In this document: in pieces, positions 24,600-35,520 of the stretch
How the letters are laid out: the number at the start of each line of letters is the position of its first letter
How positions within the stretch are numbered: the stretch's first letter is position 1
Assembly (NCBI GenBank): GCA_011317545.1
Contig: WUJK01000003.1
Span: 3,100,001-3,164,000, forward strand
Direction: 5' to 3'
Length of the DNA stretch: 64,000 nt
Source: Coniella vitis
Taxonomy: Eukaryota > Ascomycota > Sordariomycetes > Diaporthales > Schizoparmaceae
The notes under the pieces: generated by a model
What the model was told of the DNA's origin: nothing
Seen by the model: only the letters and a program-made list of their open reading frames with translations
The model's database searches: none
Translations under genes and position numbers: made by a program

Positions 24600-25553
24600 G
24601 TTGACCTGGTCTACGCCGAGTGCTGCTTGTGTAAGCCGAGCGCTCTGCCTTGCCTAGTCGCGGATTGGGAAATATGACATGAAGCGAAAATACTGCCGCC
24701 TTGCAGTGCTACAAGGTGGGATGTCATCGAGAAAACTAGCGTGGGCTATCTGTATAGCGCAGGCGGTGAGAGTCAAGCCTTGGTCCCGGAAGAAAACGAT
24801 GGGGCGCGGGCCGCTCATTCGGACCTGCTAATGGCGCTTTGGGAAAGAGGGGCAGCCAGGGACCCCCCGTCTGAATTCTGCGATCTGCTCCTGTTATCGG
24901 AGCCGATAAGCGCAAGTCGCTTTCGATATGAGTCTTGGTGCTTCTTAGAGGGAAAAAATGTTGTTCTCGAAGGCCGAGTATCACCAATTTGCTGCTTCCA
25001 AAGCCAAGAGAATATAACCATACTGTATGTACCGTGAATGACAGGGATGGTGCTGGGCTGACTCAACGGGAAGAATTTTCCTTCCAATTGTCAAGGCCAG
25101 ACTCTTTTCATTTGCTTTCTGGCCCTTTCCAATCGTCCACAGCGCGTTGTTTGGGAGCCCATAGACACTCGCACTACACTGTCCCTCACGATCACATACG
25201 AGCTTTATTGAGCTAGGCGGCTTACTGCTTGCACACAGTCCCTCTTTTGCTCGGCGTCCGAGGCTATTCACAGCCTAGCCCCTCCGATCCAGATATTCTT
25301 TGGTAAAGAAATCCACCGTCATCGAAACAGGAAGCCTGTGAGTGGCCCAGGGCATGTGGAGGCGCACAAGGAGGCGCCCCAAGTCTGACCACTTTTGTGT
25401 GGTTTCATATATAACTCTGTATGTATGACTGACCCTCGAACGACATCAGTAGATCCATTCTCCTTGCGAGCCCTTCGACCAATTCAAGCACTTCCCTCTT
25501 GCGCGCGCGCGCCCCCACGTCCAGTAAACCGCCAACCAGCGTTAGCCACAGCC
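24600..25553. other. Divergent promoter region MMS19 / MTD1
   Basis: About 0.95 kb between divergent ATGs. It contains a short CG alternation (GCGCGCGCGCG, about 25501-25511) in the MTD1 leader. Several short open frames occur without recognisable protein features. No gene is called. Confidence 0.55.
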
Positions 25554-26746
25554 ATGGCGACAGTACCAAAGACCTGCAAGGTCATACTTGCAGAATCGAT
25601 TGCCAAGCGTCTGCTCGAGGAGGTCCAGGAAACTCTGCGATCCATTGGCAATGGCAAGCCCCGTCTTGCTGCCTTCCTCGCAAACGATGACCCGGCTGCC
25701 GTAAAGTATGCCGAATGGTCGCAAAAGACATGCGAGGAGAAGTGAGTGTTTTGCGACTCGAGAAACCCTCTGCTTTTAGAGCCGGGTGTGGTAGAGAAAC
25801 AGCCGGCCACCGCGCGACATTACTGACACCAGGCACAATCCGACAGTGGCTTCGCCTTTGACTTGCGGCGTGTCGACAAAGAGGCCCTCGAAGAAGAACT
25901 GCGCCAGGCCAACAGTGACAGCAATGTCGACGGTATCATCGTCTACTATCCCATCTGGCCCGAGAATGTCTCTCAAGACAACTACATCAAGGAGACTGTT
26001 GCGCTGGAAAAGGATGTCGAGGGACTCTGCTTCCGACACTTGTCCAACATGTACCACAATGTGCGGTACCTCGACCCACCTGCCAACCTCAAGAAGTCAA
26101 TCCTGCCATGCACGCCTCTGGCCATCCTCAAGATTCTCGAACACCTGCACATCTACAACCCCATCCTCGCCGACGGTAACAGACTGTACGGAAAGACCAT
26201 AACCGTCATTAACCGCTCCGAGGTCATTGGCCGCCCTCTCGCCGCACTGCTGGCCAACGACGGTGCAAACGTCTACTCTGTCGACGTTACGGGCGTGCAG
26301 CTATACACGCGTGGACAGGGCATCAAGAACCACCGACACCAGGTCGAAGACAAGGCTGGGTGGGGTCTGAAGGAGGTGCTGCCCATCAGCGACGTTGTTA
26401 TTTCTGGTGTGCCCATTGAGAGCTACAAGGTGCCCACGGATCTGCTGCGCGATGGTGCCGCGTGCATCAACTTCTCCTCCTTCCGCAACTTTGACGGCCC
26501 TGCAGTCAAGGAGAAGGCGTCCATCTACGTTCCTTCTGTCGGCAAGGTGACGGTAGCGTGTCTGCTGCGAAACCTGGTGGTGAGTAGCGAACATCATAAT
26601 CTGCCGTGTGAACCTCGCATTTTTTTTCTTTTCCAAAAGTCGTGCTGACGGTGAACCTTGTTCATGATTTATAGCGCCTCATTGCCAACCGCCCCACCGA
26701 CAGTGATCACCAGCAAGCTCGGAAAGATGCTTTTACCGAAGGCTAG
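25554..26746 (+). CDS. MTD1: Methylenetetrahydrofolate dehydrogenase [NAD+]
   Basis: Cytosolic monofunctional NAD-dependent 5,10-methylene-THF dehydrogenase (yeast Mtd1 type). It oxidises methylene-THF to methenyl-THF in one-carbon metabolism that feeds purine synthesis. Exons 25554-25741, 25847-26579 and 26675-26746 give 330 residues. The N-terminal catalytic domain has KPRLAAFLANDDPAAVKYAEWS and GIIVYYPIWPENVSQDNYIK. PPANLKKSILPCTPLAILKIL follows. The Rossmann domain carries GKTITVINRSEVIGRPLAALLANDGA, then DVVISGVPIESYKVP and ACINFSSFRNFD. The C-terminal exon encodes RLIANRPTDSDHQQARKDAF. The upstream frame is open, but ATG 25554 (MATVPKTCKVILAESIA) begins the conserved protein. Introns are 105 and 95 bp. 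Confidence 0.95.
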
Positions 26747-28220
26747 AATACACACCCGCTTATAGACGCCTCAAACAAGATACAAAGACAAGTTATGAGA
26801 AACGGTAAGCCACTTAAAGGTTGAACAGAAGATACCCAGGACAACTGGCCCCGCGTGCGCAATTGCTCTACGCGGGCATGATAGAAAGAAGAAGCAGAAA
26901 ATAACTAGATCCAAAAAACGGTTGGCTTGGGAAATGCTGTATAGTATATATTTCTGTGTCTTTTCCGGCGTTCCACGGGCCGGGTAGAAATTAGATCATG
27001 TTGGCTATTCGTTATACTTTGCCTTCACGGCTGTCTTTGGTTCGATGAAACACACGGCACTTTCAAATCCTCCTCCCTGAGTGTTTGCTTGAGTTACAGT
27101 GAGTGGCTGCAGCGGCTGCAATGACAGCAAAGCAGGAATAGGGTGCCGTTCTCCGAGCTGTCAACTGTCAGCTGTAGGCCATACCCGCTGTGCCGTGCAC
27201 GACAATACCATGTACAGTGTGCTTCTGCCTTGTCCTATTTTCTATTTTCCATTGTCGTGATTCGCTGACAGGCAGAGCAGCTGCGGGCATGTAGGATTCA
27301 AGATGTACAAATGAAACGAGGATCGTCGGCACCCGCGCGCATGCGCAACGGCGGTTCGAAAGGAATTTCAAAAAAGAAACCCAAGTTGCAGTGAACTATT
27401 AGAACGCCTTGACGCCACACGCCCTGTCCTCTGGGTGTATTCTCCCTTGGACGTGCGCCTTATGTCGCTAGCCGTGCCACCGTGTCTCACAAGTCGACGG
27501 CGGCCTGCTTTTTGTGTCTCGCGGTTCGAAGCGCGTATCGACAAGCCGCCGGCTGGCTGGCCTTTCCAAGGCCGTCGGACCGGACTCTTTGCCTTCTCAT
27601 ATCCTTGTTTGACTTAGGATGGACCTTTTCTCCTTTCTTTCTTGGGCTGTCTAAGCCCGTATTCCCTCCTGGCTCGGGGTTTCTTCGTGAATCGCTGCCG
27701 TATCTGCAAGTGCTGGGGTCCGGCTGCAGACATGGGAGCCCATTTGAATGAGGGTGTGTGTACGGGACATTTTTACATTCATTTTTTCTTTCTCTTGCCT
27801 GTCTTGGACTGCAACCTCAGTCTTCTTTCTTTCATTTCTTTTCATTTTTCCTGTCGCATTGCCGCAGCAGTCCTGCCTGCCTGCCTTCTCCTTTCTGGTG
27901 CTGCAGGAACAGCCAAAAGAGGCCTTGCTCAATTTCCACTCTTGACTTACACTCCCTGGCCGCCTCTCTTGTGTATCCGGCGCCCATACACAACCACAAC
28001 GCTCATCTGCACATATAACTCACAACTTAAGTTGCTCTTTTTTTTTTTGTGATACGGCTGCCACGTGCATGTCATTGCACAGGTTTTGGGACAGCGCATT
28101 CTGTTCTCCTTTGTAACGAGTTGTCTGCTACGCTTCCATTCCGCTACAGCCAAGTTTTCAAAATACCTCCGTTGCAGCAAGCGAACGAGCGCGCAAGCGA
28201 TCGAGCCAGCTGGCCCAACT
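26747..28220. other. Intergenic region with pyrimidine-rich leader
   Basis: About 1.5 kb between MTD1 and the next plus-strand gene. From about 27590 to 28050 it is strongly pyrimidine-rich (runs of TTTCTTTCTC type), as expected of a fungal promoter and transcript leader for the gene starting at 28221. The open frame at 27642-28052 is low complexity and not called. Confidence 0.55.
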
Positions 28221-30499
28221 ATGGCCAAGGGCACATTTTTTTTATCGTGGGAACTATGGGAGGAAATGACGTTTGTGAGTAATTTTCTTTGGGGACATTT
28301 TACGCAAACATGTACTGCCAACGTCACTGTAATTACCTTGCTCTGGATCGGGTTAGGGAAGTGGTCGACGCCCTGGGTCGGAACGGCTACCGTTTCGGCG
28401 GGCAAGTTGTTTGGAAAATTATATGGATTTCCGAAGTCTCTGTGAAGCAAAGACCGAGTTTCAATTGACACTTGTCCGAGCCGGCAAGATGAGGAAGTCC
28501 TACATTTTGCCGGAGGTGCTGGATCTGCAATTTCTGGGGGACAAAACAATTGCGACTCGAGATTCTCAAACGCAAGAAACCAGATGGAGAAATACAGGCT
28601 GCGACAGCTTCGCTACTGTGACGTACAAGGCCAAAAGTCATTGGGAACTATTTCATCACGAGAACAGCGATCCGCAACTAATCTTTTTTTTTTCATGCTC
28701 CAGGTCCTAGCGATGGGCATCGTCGTCGTTTTCTGCGTCGGTCTGTCAAAGCTCTGGCTCGACACACGCCAGATGCGCGAGCTCGAACGAATCGATACAG
28801 AAAAGCAAGCGCGTCTCGCCCAGATGCGCAAATCGGGACTGTCAGCCACAGGGAGACCGCGCGCCCCGGGCCACGACATTCCCTTTGGCGTCAAAGCGCT
28901 CGAGAGCGGCGTCGAGGTCGAAGGGATTTGGATCGCGAGGATGGCTTCCATGGCATCCCGGCCGCCGGACAGAAAGTGGAGCTCGCGTAGGAAAGCAAGA
29001 CCACCGCCTATTGCGCTGCCTGAGACTACGACGACGACGACGACGACGACGACTGGTGAGATGGGTGGCATGGGCGGTGCAGCCTCTGGAGCAGGACTGG
29101 GCACGGCGATATCGACGGCGGGCAGTAGGAGATCGGCAAGAAGAGGGTCGCGAGGGTCGCGGCGGTCCAACAAAATATCTAGAAGGGAGATTGTTGAGCC
29201 GTCTGTGCAAACGCGCGAGAAGCTGGAGGACATGTCCTTGCTGGAAGAGGAGCTGCAGGCGGGCTACGGGCCTGGCAGCGGTGGGAAGCGGCAGTCAACG
29301 GGGGAGGGTGTTGCCCGAGGACAGGAGAATCGCCTTTCTGGTCACTTCAGCGCCTTGGGTAGGATCCATCGAGGGCTCAAGAAGGTGACGTCTTCGGAAA
29401 CCTGGCGGGAGCAAGCCAGGAAGCAATGCCAGGAAGGCAAACGGTTGGATGCAAAGCAGTTTCACGAAGGAGCACAAGCAAAGAAACCACAGCGCTTTTA
29501 CCCCGTCCCAGACGTTCTGGAGACGTCACCGGCGATTGTAGCAACGCAGCCCCTAAAGGGCCATGCAGGTCGCTCGCAAGTCAACAGCTTGATCAGCGCC
29601 AATAGAGCAACGCGGGTAGACGCATCCCATAATCAGCCTCAACAACCGGTACGCGTCCGCCAGCCTCAGCAGGCTCCCGTCTCTACCAACAGCAACTCCC
29701 ATGTCAAGCAGAAGCACACCTCGCGCTTGCTCTCCAGCACATCGCTGCGACTTCTTAGGAACGATGGTCCCGAACACTCAACTCTCTCGCAGACGCAAGC
29801 GCAGGCCGCCAGACCAACACACCAGGAGGTGGAACCCCAATCACAGAACCCAACCTTCAGTGTCCCGAGGCGGTCAAGTTCCATGACGCGCAACACTGGA
29901 CGTCGGTCCTCTTCAGGGAGCCGCGACCGGGCTGGCAGTGCTACACGCGGTGAGCCATTGTCAGCCCCTCCACCTCAACGGTATCCTCCAAACAGCAGTC
30001 GAAGCGGGCCAGTCGTCCAGTCCCAACATACTTCACAACAGCAACAAAAGCACAGGAGCCCCTCTATCTCGCCGAGTCCGACGGCTGGTTCAAGCGACGC
30101 GTATGTATTTCTCTGAACTACTCTTGGAATTCTTTTTCTATCTCTCTTTTTCATCGTTTTCTTCTTCTTTTTTCATCTTTTTCATCCTCATTCTCTTGAA
30201 TCAAATCGGAGTTGGACCATTATTTATTTGTCAGACTTTTTCTCTCGCTGAATAATTCCCGGGAGAAATGCTAACCAGACTTCTACAGGTTTGTCAACAC
30301 GCAGAGGCGCAAGGTCAACTCTGACTTTGAAGTCCTCCCAGCCGGTACCTTTGCCCTAGCTGAACCATCTCAGCAATACGGCCCTGTCAAGGCGAGCGAG
30401 CCCGCGAGTTCAGCAGCCAGCACACGCTCTTCCTTGAGGTCCAGGAGCAGCGATGGGAGAAATCGACTGCAAAAGAGGAGGAAGAGCGAGAGCTCTTGA
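28221..30499 (+). CDS. Fungal single-pass membrane protein of unknown function
   Basis: No function is recognised. Exons 28221-28274, 28704-30100 and 30289-30499 give 553 residues. The first exon encodes MAKGTFFLSWELWEEMTF and joins VLAMGIVVVFCVGLSKLWL, a hydrophobic helix of about 20 residues that looks like a signal anchor. A charged stretch DTRQMRELERIDTEKQARLAQMRK and a motif IPFGVKALESGVEVEGIWIARM follow. These are the only parts that look structured; similar N-termini are, to my knowledge, widespread in uncharacterised filamentous-fungal proteins. The rest is a long disordered Ser/Arg/Gln-rich tail with a Thr run coded by ACG repeats and a C-terminus RLQKRRKSESS. Intron 1 is 429 bp, the longest in the window, and its donor (GTGAGT at 28275) is strong. 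Loss of exon 1 would remove part of the membrane anchor. Exon 1 was chosen from phase and plausibility, so it is less sure than the rest. Confidence 0.72.
29027..29052 (+). repeat. Coding (ACG)n trinucleotide repeat
   Basis: A run of ACG triplets inside the 553-residue membrane protein gene, encoding about ten consecutive threonines. It is a likely length-polymorphic site that keeps the frame. Confidence 0.8.
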
Positions 30500-31295
30500 A
30501 AGAAGTCACAATCTTGCAGATACACACCCTTGAACATTTTCCGCGTCGTGGCTTTATCAAGAGTGACGGACTACGAGTGTACGATATACGATTTATATGA
30601 CTGGCGATAAAAGGACAAGGCAACATCTGTAACAACTTTGGACAGTGGGCTAGGTGTTTGATTGCATTGGTGATTTGGTCTGATGGATTTTACCTCATTG
30701 ATGCTTTATGATTTACCGCTGGCGTCACTTCTCGGAAATTATGTTCACACTTTCCTATCGATGGCGTGGTTAGGCTTACACCTTATTTATTCTCGTTTTC
30801 CCTCCTACTCTTGAGTTCATCGTTGGGCGGCAGGCTTTTGATGTGACAGCACCCAAAATCTTAAGACTCGTTCAGCAACTACGTAGTAGGAACGGTTATC
30901 CACAAACCCGAAAGGATATCTCAATCTTGGTGCGACTCGGCAAGGGTCACAAGCCACCATGGTCCTCGCGAAATCTTTTGTCAGTATACATTGCTAACAT
31001 TGATCTTCAGATCAGGGAACTTGACGCACACAATGGAACTAGGCCGCACTATACGCGCCCGCCTGTTTGTGTTGACTTCGCCGTACAGCATTATCAACAC
31101 ATACAATTCTAGAAGCAGACTGATGACAATCTTCTTGCACGTTCTAAAATTCACTTCAAGCATCTGGTGCTCATTTACGGTCTTGACAATAACCGTTTTG
31201 GTTACGCAAATATAATTTTCATGCCCTTTTTTTTTCAATTTTTTTTTTCATTATCTCCTACTTGTATATTATATCTCCTTTTCAGCTCTGCGCTT
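30500..31295. other. Convergent intergenic region
   Basis: About 0.8 kb between two converging stops. T-rich near 31225-31255. No gene-like feature seen. Confidence 0.55.
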
Positions 31296-32040
31296 TTACT
31301 TGCAACGAACCTCACAAGGCTTGTACTCGCCAAAGACCTTTGCAAACTCTGGCACAGCCTCAATACCCTTCAAGTACTCCATCGTAGCAGGGACCGCCTT
31401 GCGCATCTCCGCGTCCAGCAAGAAGCCGCTCGCAAAGTGCAAAATCGACGCGACCGTGATGTCCGCCAGCGTCAGCTGCTCCCCGCCCAACAGAAACTTG
31501 CGCCCGTCCTTGACGGTTGCCTCCACCTTGCCCAGGGCGCGCTCAAAGGACTGAGCCGCGGCGTCGTGCTTGGCGGCGTCGTAGGGAGCAAACTTGAAAA
31601 AGACATAGACCCAGGGCAGCGAGTGCGCGGCCAGCTCCGTCTCGGTGAAGAGCACCCACTCGGAGATCTTGGCCCGGGTTTGCGCATTGTCGCCTAGCAG
31701 CTGTGCGGCCTTGGGGCCCGACGCAGCCACGTACTCGGAAATGGCGGCGCCCTCAACGAGACAGAAGCCATCAGCACCCTCAAAGGCTGGCACCTTGCCC
31801 AGGGGGAATTTGGAGAGGAACTCAGGCGTCTTGTTGGACACGCCCATCTGGAACTCAGGGAGCTCAAGCTCTAGGCCATTCAGGGCGGCAACAACTTGGG
31901 CCTGTTTTGCAAGGTCCGATGCAATCGATTAGCAATGAATGGCGGCAGATTATTGGCTAGGTCAAGGGATAAATGCTTGGACCTACACGCTGAACCCGAA
32001 AGTTGTGAGGGTAAGAGTAGATCTTGCCAAAGGAGGCCAT
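31296..32040 (-). CDS. Stand-alone eEF1B-gamma-like glutathione S-transferase
   Basis: Two exons, 32040-31996 and 31901-31296, give 216 residues. The N-terminal thioredoxin-fold half starts MASFGKIYSYPHNFR and continues AQVVAALNGLELELPEFQMG, then NKTPEFLSKFPLGKVPAFEG and GFCLVEGAAISEYVA. The C-terminal all-helical half includes GRKFLLGGEQLTLADITVAS. This resembles the GST-like domain of translation elongation factor 1B-gamma more than classical GSTs (TPEFL.KFP.GKVPAFEG). The protein stops right after this domain and lacks the EF1G C-terminal domain, so it is probably a GST-family enzyme or a free eEF1Bgamma-like module. The donor after exon 1 (GTTCAG) is atypical. It was chosen because it is the only GT in phase 0 that joins the two conserved halves; a small error in the junction is possible. 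Confidence 0.82.
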
Positions 32041-32559
32041 ATTGTCAGAGATGGTAAAGATAGAAGATGGCTTTGTGCGAGGAATGGAGAGAGAGCGATA
32101 TATACAGAGTAGAACACGCAAAAGGCAATGGAACACAATTTTGAGAAAACCGATGAATGCTCTCTCTAGATATAAACTATTGACGTGTATCAACACCAAC
32201 TTCTGTATTATAAATCATCACCCCTTGGCAATAAAGCATCCACACTTTTGTCTGGCCACCTGGACAACTCCACGGTTCCGCTCCTCAGCGTTTTTCACCA
32301 CAGAGAGCTTGCGCTTTGGACTCCTTGGGCGAAAGGGGGCGTGGATCTGGAGCCAGCGATATGTCGGTGGAGCCTCAAGTCGATACCGCGAACCGTCAAA
32401 CCGATCCAATGAGCGTGCAGTGAGTCAGTCACAGCGGCAATCCTTGTGGGTTCGCGAAAAAGAGCGGAAACTTCGCGAATGTCCTCAAGCCGCCGACTTG
32501 TTCAATCCTGAACTGACGCAGCATCGGCCTAACGGAACTCGGTCATTCTACTCCATTGA

Positions 32560-32593
<34 letters not shown>

Positions 32594-33081
32594 GCTTTGG
32601 TTTGGTTTGGCCTTGACTGACCTGCCCCATGCGGCTACCACTTGCTGGTACCCACCAGTTAGCGGGGATTACTCATCATGGCTCATCAAGCCTTCAGGTC
32701 CATGTGATGGAGCCGTCTCTGCGAAAGCGCTCAACCTGTAAAACAGTAGCCATCAACAACACCATGATCACTTGGTCTTCATAGCGGCCTGTTATTGTCT
32801 TTTACGTCTCTGCTGTTCGCTCTCCACCTTCTTAATAATTACTCGCATTATGAAGATGAGTGAAGGTTCCCAGGCGACACCACGTGGAGGTCGCAGAGTC
32901 CGATTTCTGTCACCCGGGGCTTGGGGAACTCACATGAGAACAGCCGGACTTGATTAAATTCAAACGATCGGGAGCCTCGAGGTCAGAATAAGAAAGAAGC
33001 CAAAATAAGGGTAGAAAAGGACCCAGAAAGAAAAGAGCGTATTTCAGGCGGGGACGAGTAGAGCCTGCTGGCAATGCGAGG
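32041..33081. other. Intergenic region with long poly-T
   Basis: About 1.0 kb between the GST start and the stop of the next minus-strand gene. Apart from the 30-base T tract at 32563-32592, nothing is recognised. Confidence 0.5.
32563..32592. repeat. Poly-T tract, 30 bases
   Basis: An uninterrupted run of 30 T in the GST upstream region. It could be a poly(dA:dT) nucleosome-excluding element or the A-tail of an old retroposed sequence, but no retroelement body is recognised beside it. Confidence 0.85.
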
Positions 33082-35520
33082 TCACATAAGGTAACGAGCG
33101 GCAAGGCATCCGAGAGCGAAGGCACCTGTAGCAACGCCAGCAGCGACGCCAGCGACGACCTTCCAAGACAAGGTAGGATAATGAGCGACAGGTGCTGGAA
33201 CCGCAGCTGGAGGGAAAGTGGTAGGGACAGGCGCTACGACGTAAGCGGGCTGAAAGAATGATGGCACAGCATAGCCCGGCAGTGCAAACGGCGGCTGAAG
33301 GTAAGAGGGCATAGTGACGGAAGCTGGTGCATACGACGGCAGTTGAAACGAAATTGGCGGGAATGGTTGTGAGGGAGGCTGTGGTGGTGCATACGACGGC
33401 GTTTTAGAGGACGAAGGGGCCGCTTGCGAAGCTGTATCGAACAATGGCGAAGTGGCTGATGATGTGGGTTGTAATGCTGCGGGGGGTAGAGGCGGAGGGC
33501 GTGATGGTCTAAGACGTGATACTTTAGTGCTGGTTCTTCTGGGGCGCGAAAGCCTGGCTCGTGATGATCTAGGACGTGACAATCTCAAAGGTAAACAAGC
33601 TGCGTGATCCGAGCAAGCGGGACGTGAAGGAGGGTTGTTGGCGCCGACTGATAGGGTAGAGTCTAGTTTTGGCGTGCAAGAGGCGCGAAGTCCTATAGAA
33701 GGAGAGGTTGAAGGTGGAGTGATTAAAGGCGGGGAGGATGAAGGCGGAGAGGGTGAAGGGGGAGAGGGTGAAGGGGGAGAGGGTGAAGGGGGAGAGGGTG
33801 AAGGGGGAGAGGGTGAAGGGGGAGAGGGTGAAGGAGGAGAGGGTGAAGGAGGAGAGGGTAAAGGAGGAGGGGGTGAAGGGGGAGAGGGTGAAGGAACGAA
33901 AGAAGAATTCAAGAGTGCGAGAGAATTGTCATCGTTGACCCAGGATTCGACATAGGGGTATCGAGGTGGCCGAACGAGATGCGAGGTGGGTGAAGGGCTG
34001 AAAGACGAGTTCAGAAACTCAAGGGAATCCTCATCATTGACCCAAGATTCAACGTAGGGATACCGAAGCGGCTGAGCCGGCTGAACGAAAGGCTCTAGTT
34101 GAGAGGTAGAGCTAAGGAGAGAGCACGCGGGTTCGGACTCGGGTTCGGGCTCGGATAGTATGGTTGAAAGACTGGACAAGCGTGCGGGGCGCTCAACTGT
34201 TGAAGGAACGGAGGCTGCAGGCTGTGCGTCGTTTTCGTGCTGGCCGTCCAGCTTTGGGTCGGCTGGAAACGAATATTCGGAGGGCTCGGGGCGACCGAAG
34301 TCACGGCAAGGAGAAGCATCAGCAGTCTCCGATGGATGGTCGTCGAGACAAAAGAATGAACTTGATATTGGCGATATACACGATCTGAGCAAAGGCGATG
34401 TGACAGGTCGTACAGGCGACGGTGCAGGCACATCGTCAAGCCAGTCGTCGATGGCTTGGAACTGGTCGCCCAAAGTTGGGTCAAGCATGTATGGACAGCA
34501 CTGTTCGAGGTCGGCGGCGAGGCTGGTCCTGTTGCCCTTGCGTAATTTCCAGAAGCGCAAGCCTGCGATCATGCCGGGAATGGTACCGCTTGGACTGGGG
34601 AGACAGCGGTAGGACTGAGAAGCCTGAGAATCATGGGCGTCATTGGAGTCGAAGCTGGCGATGCTGGTGGTCCGGGAAGACGCAGTAGACTCTGACCAGA
34701 TGGCCGTGGAGTTGACTGGGATCTGGGGGTCGGGCGAGCAGTCCCCTTTGGCCCATGCGGCTGTATTGACTTGTCTGGTCTTGATCTCTTCCTCCAATAC
34801 TTGCTCGGTCCGGCGGTGTGCCCAGTCTGGTGTGTTAGAAGCGATGGTGTGGCGAGGCTCAGCGCGAGCATTGGCGACTGCCTGACGGCGGGGAGCGAGG
34901 GGTGTAGTAGGAGGGAGTTCTGAGGACGGGCGAGCCATGGCTTTGTCGAGCAAAGAGGGAGAATTGGCCATGGCGCCCTTGAATGCGGTGCGTCTCTGAG
35001 GAGAGAGCTTGGGAAGATTGACTGGGCGGGGGGGTTCCAAGGGAGAAGCGAGTGGTCGGAACTGTGTATGCAGCTGCGATTGATGCTCTGGTTGGGCAAC
35101 AGCGCGAGTCTCGAGTGCCGGCTGCTGCGCGTAGTTGTCTGCAGACATGGCGTTGTCGATCAACGAGCGGAAGTTGGACATGGCGCCCTTGAAGGCGGCC
35201 AGCCTGTCAGGCGAGAGCTTGGCAAGATCGACTGAGGGCGGGACGAAGGCGCCGACCTTGTGCAGTTTCTTGGGCTGCCGGGTGGGCGAGCTGGCGCCGG
35301 GATAATAGACATTGACGGCATGTGCCTTGTCGGCGACGACTGCTATGTTGCTGGATGTAGATGACTGAGCCGCTATTGGGCTGATAAATCGCGTTGTCTT
35401 TTTTTGGCGCCTCATAGGACTTTTTCTAAAGGATGCAGGGGTATACAAGTTGTTGCGGACTGAAACCGCAGACCGCGAAGGGCCGACGCATGCAGATGGT
35501 GATCTGATAATAGGAGGCAT
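33082..35520 (-). CDS. Proline-rich internally repeated protein with C-terminal membrane anchor
   Basis: No function is recognised. An intronless 812-residue open frame starts at ATG 35520 (MPPIIRSPSACVG); the frame is open upstream but without an ATG. It is low complexity throughout and built from internal duplications. A 30-residue unit with KLSPxRxxAFKGAMxNxxSLxDxAM occurs at about 97-126 and 167-196. A second pair of units begins RYPYVESWVNDEDSLEFLN and RYPYVESWVNDDNSLALLN. Then comes a run of about 11 PPSPS units, an Arg-rich RLSRPRxSRxRLSRPRR segment, and Tyr/Pro units such as MPSYLQPPFALPGYAVPSFF. The last about 25 residues contain a Gly/Ala hydrophobic helix (WKVVAGVAAGVATGAFALG) and end in LAARYLM, suggesting tail anchoring. 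Serine/proline density suggests a scaffold or wall-associated protein. That the frame survives 2.4 kb of repeats argues that it is coding. Confidence 0.65.
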   Translation of the reverse strand: MPPIIRSPSACVGPSRSAVSVRNNLYTPASFRKSPMRRQKKTTRFISPIAAQSSTSSNIAVVADKAHAVNVYYPGASSPTRQPKKLHKVGAFVPPSVDLAKLSPDRLAAFKGAMSNFRSLIDNAMSADNYAQQPALETRAVAQPEHQSQLHTQFRPLASPLEPPRPVNLPKLSPQRRTAFKGAMANSPSLLDKAMARPSSELPPTTPLAPRRQAVANARAEPRHTIASNTPDWAHRRTEQVLEEEIKTRQVNTAAWAKGDCSPDPQIPVNSTAIWSESTASSRTTSIASFDSNDAHDSQASQSYRCLPSPSGTIPGMIAGLRFWKLRKGNRTSLAADLEQCCPYMLDPTLGDQFQAIDDWLDDVPAPSPVRPVTSPLLRSCISPISSSFFCLDDHPSETADASPCRDFGRPEPSEYSFPADPKLDGQHENDAQPAASVPSTVERPARLSSLSTILSEPEPESEPACSLLSSTSQLEPFVQPAQPLRYPYVESWVNDEDSLEFLNSSFSPSPTSHLVRPPRYPYVESWVNDDNSLALLNSSFVPSPSPPSPPPPLPSPPSPSPPSPSPPSPSPPSPSPPSPSPPSPSPPSPSPPSSSPPLITPPSTSPSIGLRASCTPKLDSTLSVGANNPPSRPACSDHAACLPLRLSRPRSSRARLSRPRRTSTKVSRLRPSRPPPLPPAALQPTSSATSPLFDTASQAAPSSSKTPSYAPPQPPSQPFPPISFQLPSYAPASVTMPSYLQPPFALPGYAVPSFFQPAYVVAPVPTTFPPAAVPAPVAHYPTLSWKVVAGVAAGVATGAFALGCLAARYLM
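33731..33895 (-). repeat. Coding minisatellite, 11 x 15 bp
   Basis: Eleven tandem copies of a 15-bp unit (plus-strand consensus GGAGAGGGTGAAGGG) with few substitutions, encoding PPSPS on the minus strand. Unit length is a multiple of three, so copy-number change keeps the frame. Confidence 0.95.

Noticed and set aside
27642..28052. Cysteine-containing 136-codon open frame
   Set aside because: Hydrophobic low-complexity translation of a pyrimidine-rich leader; no family features.
33731..33895. Possible CRISPR-like array
   Set aside because: Units are contiguous 15-bp copies without spacers and lie inside a coding frame of a eukaryotic genome.
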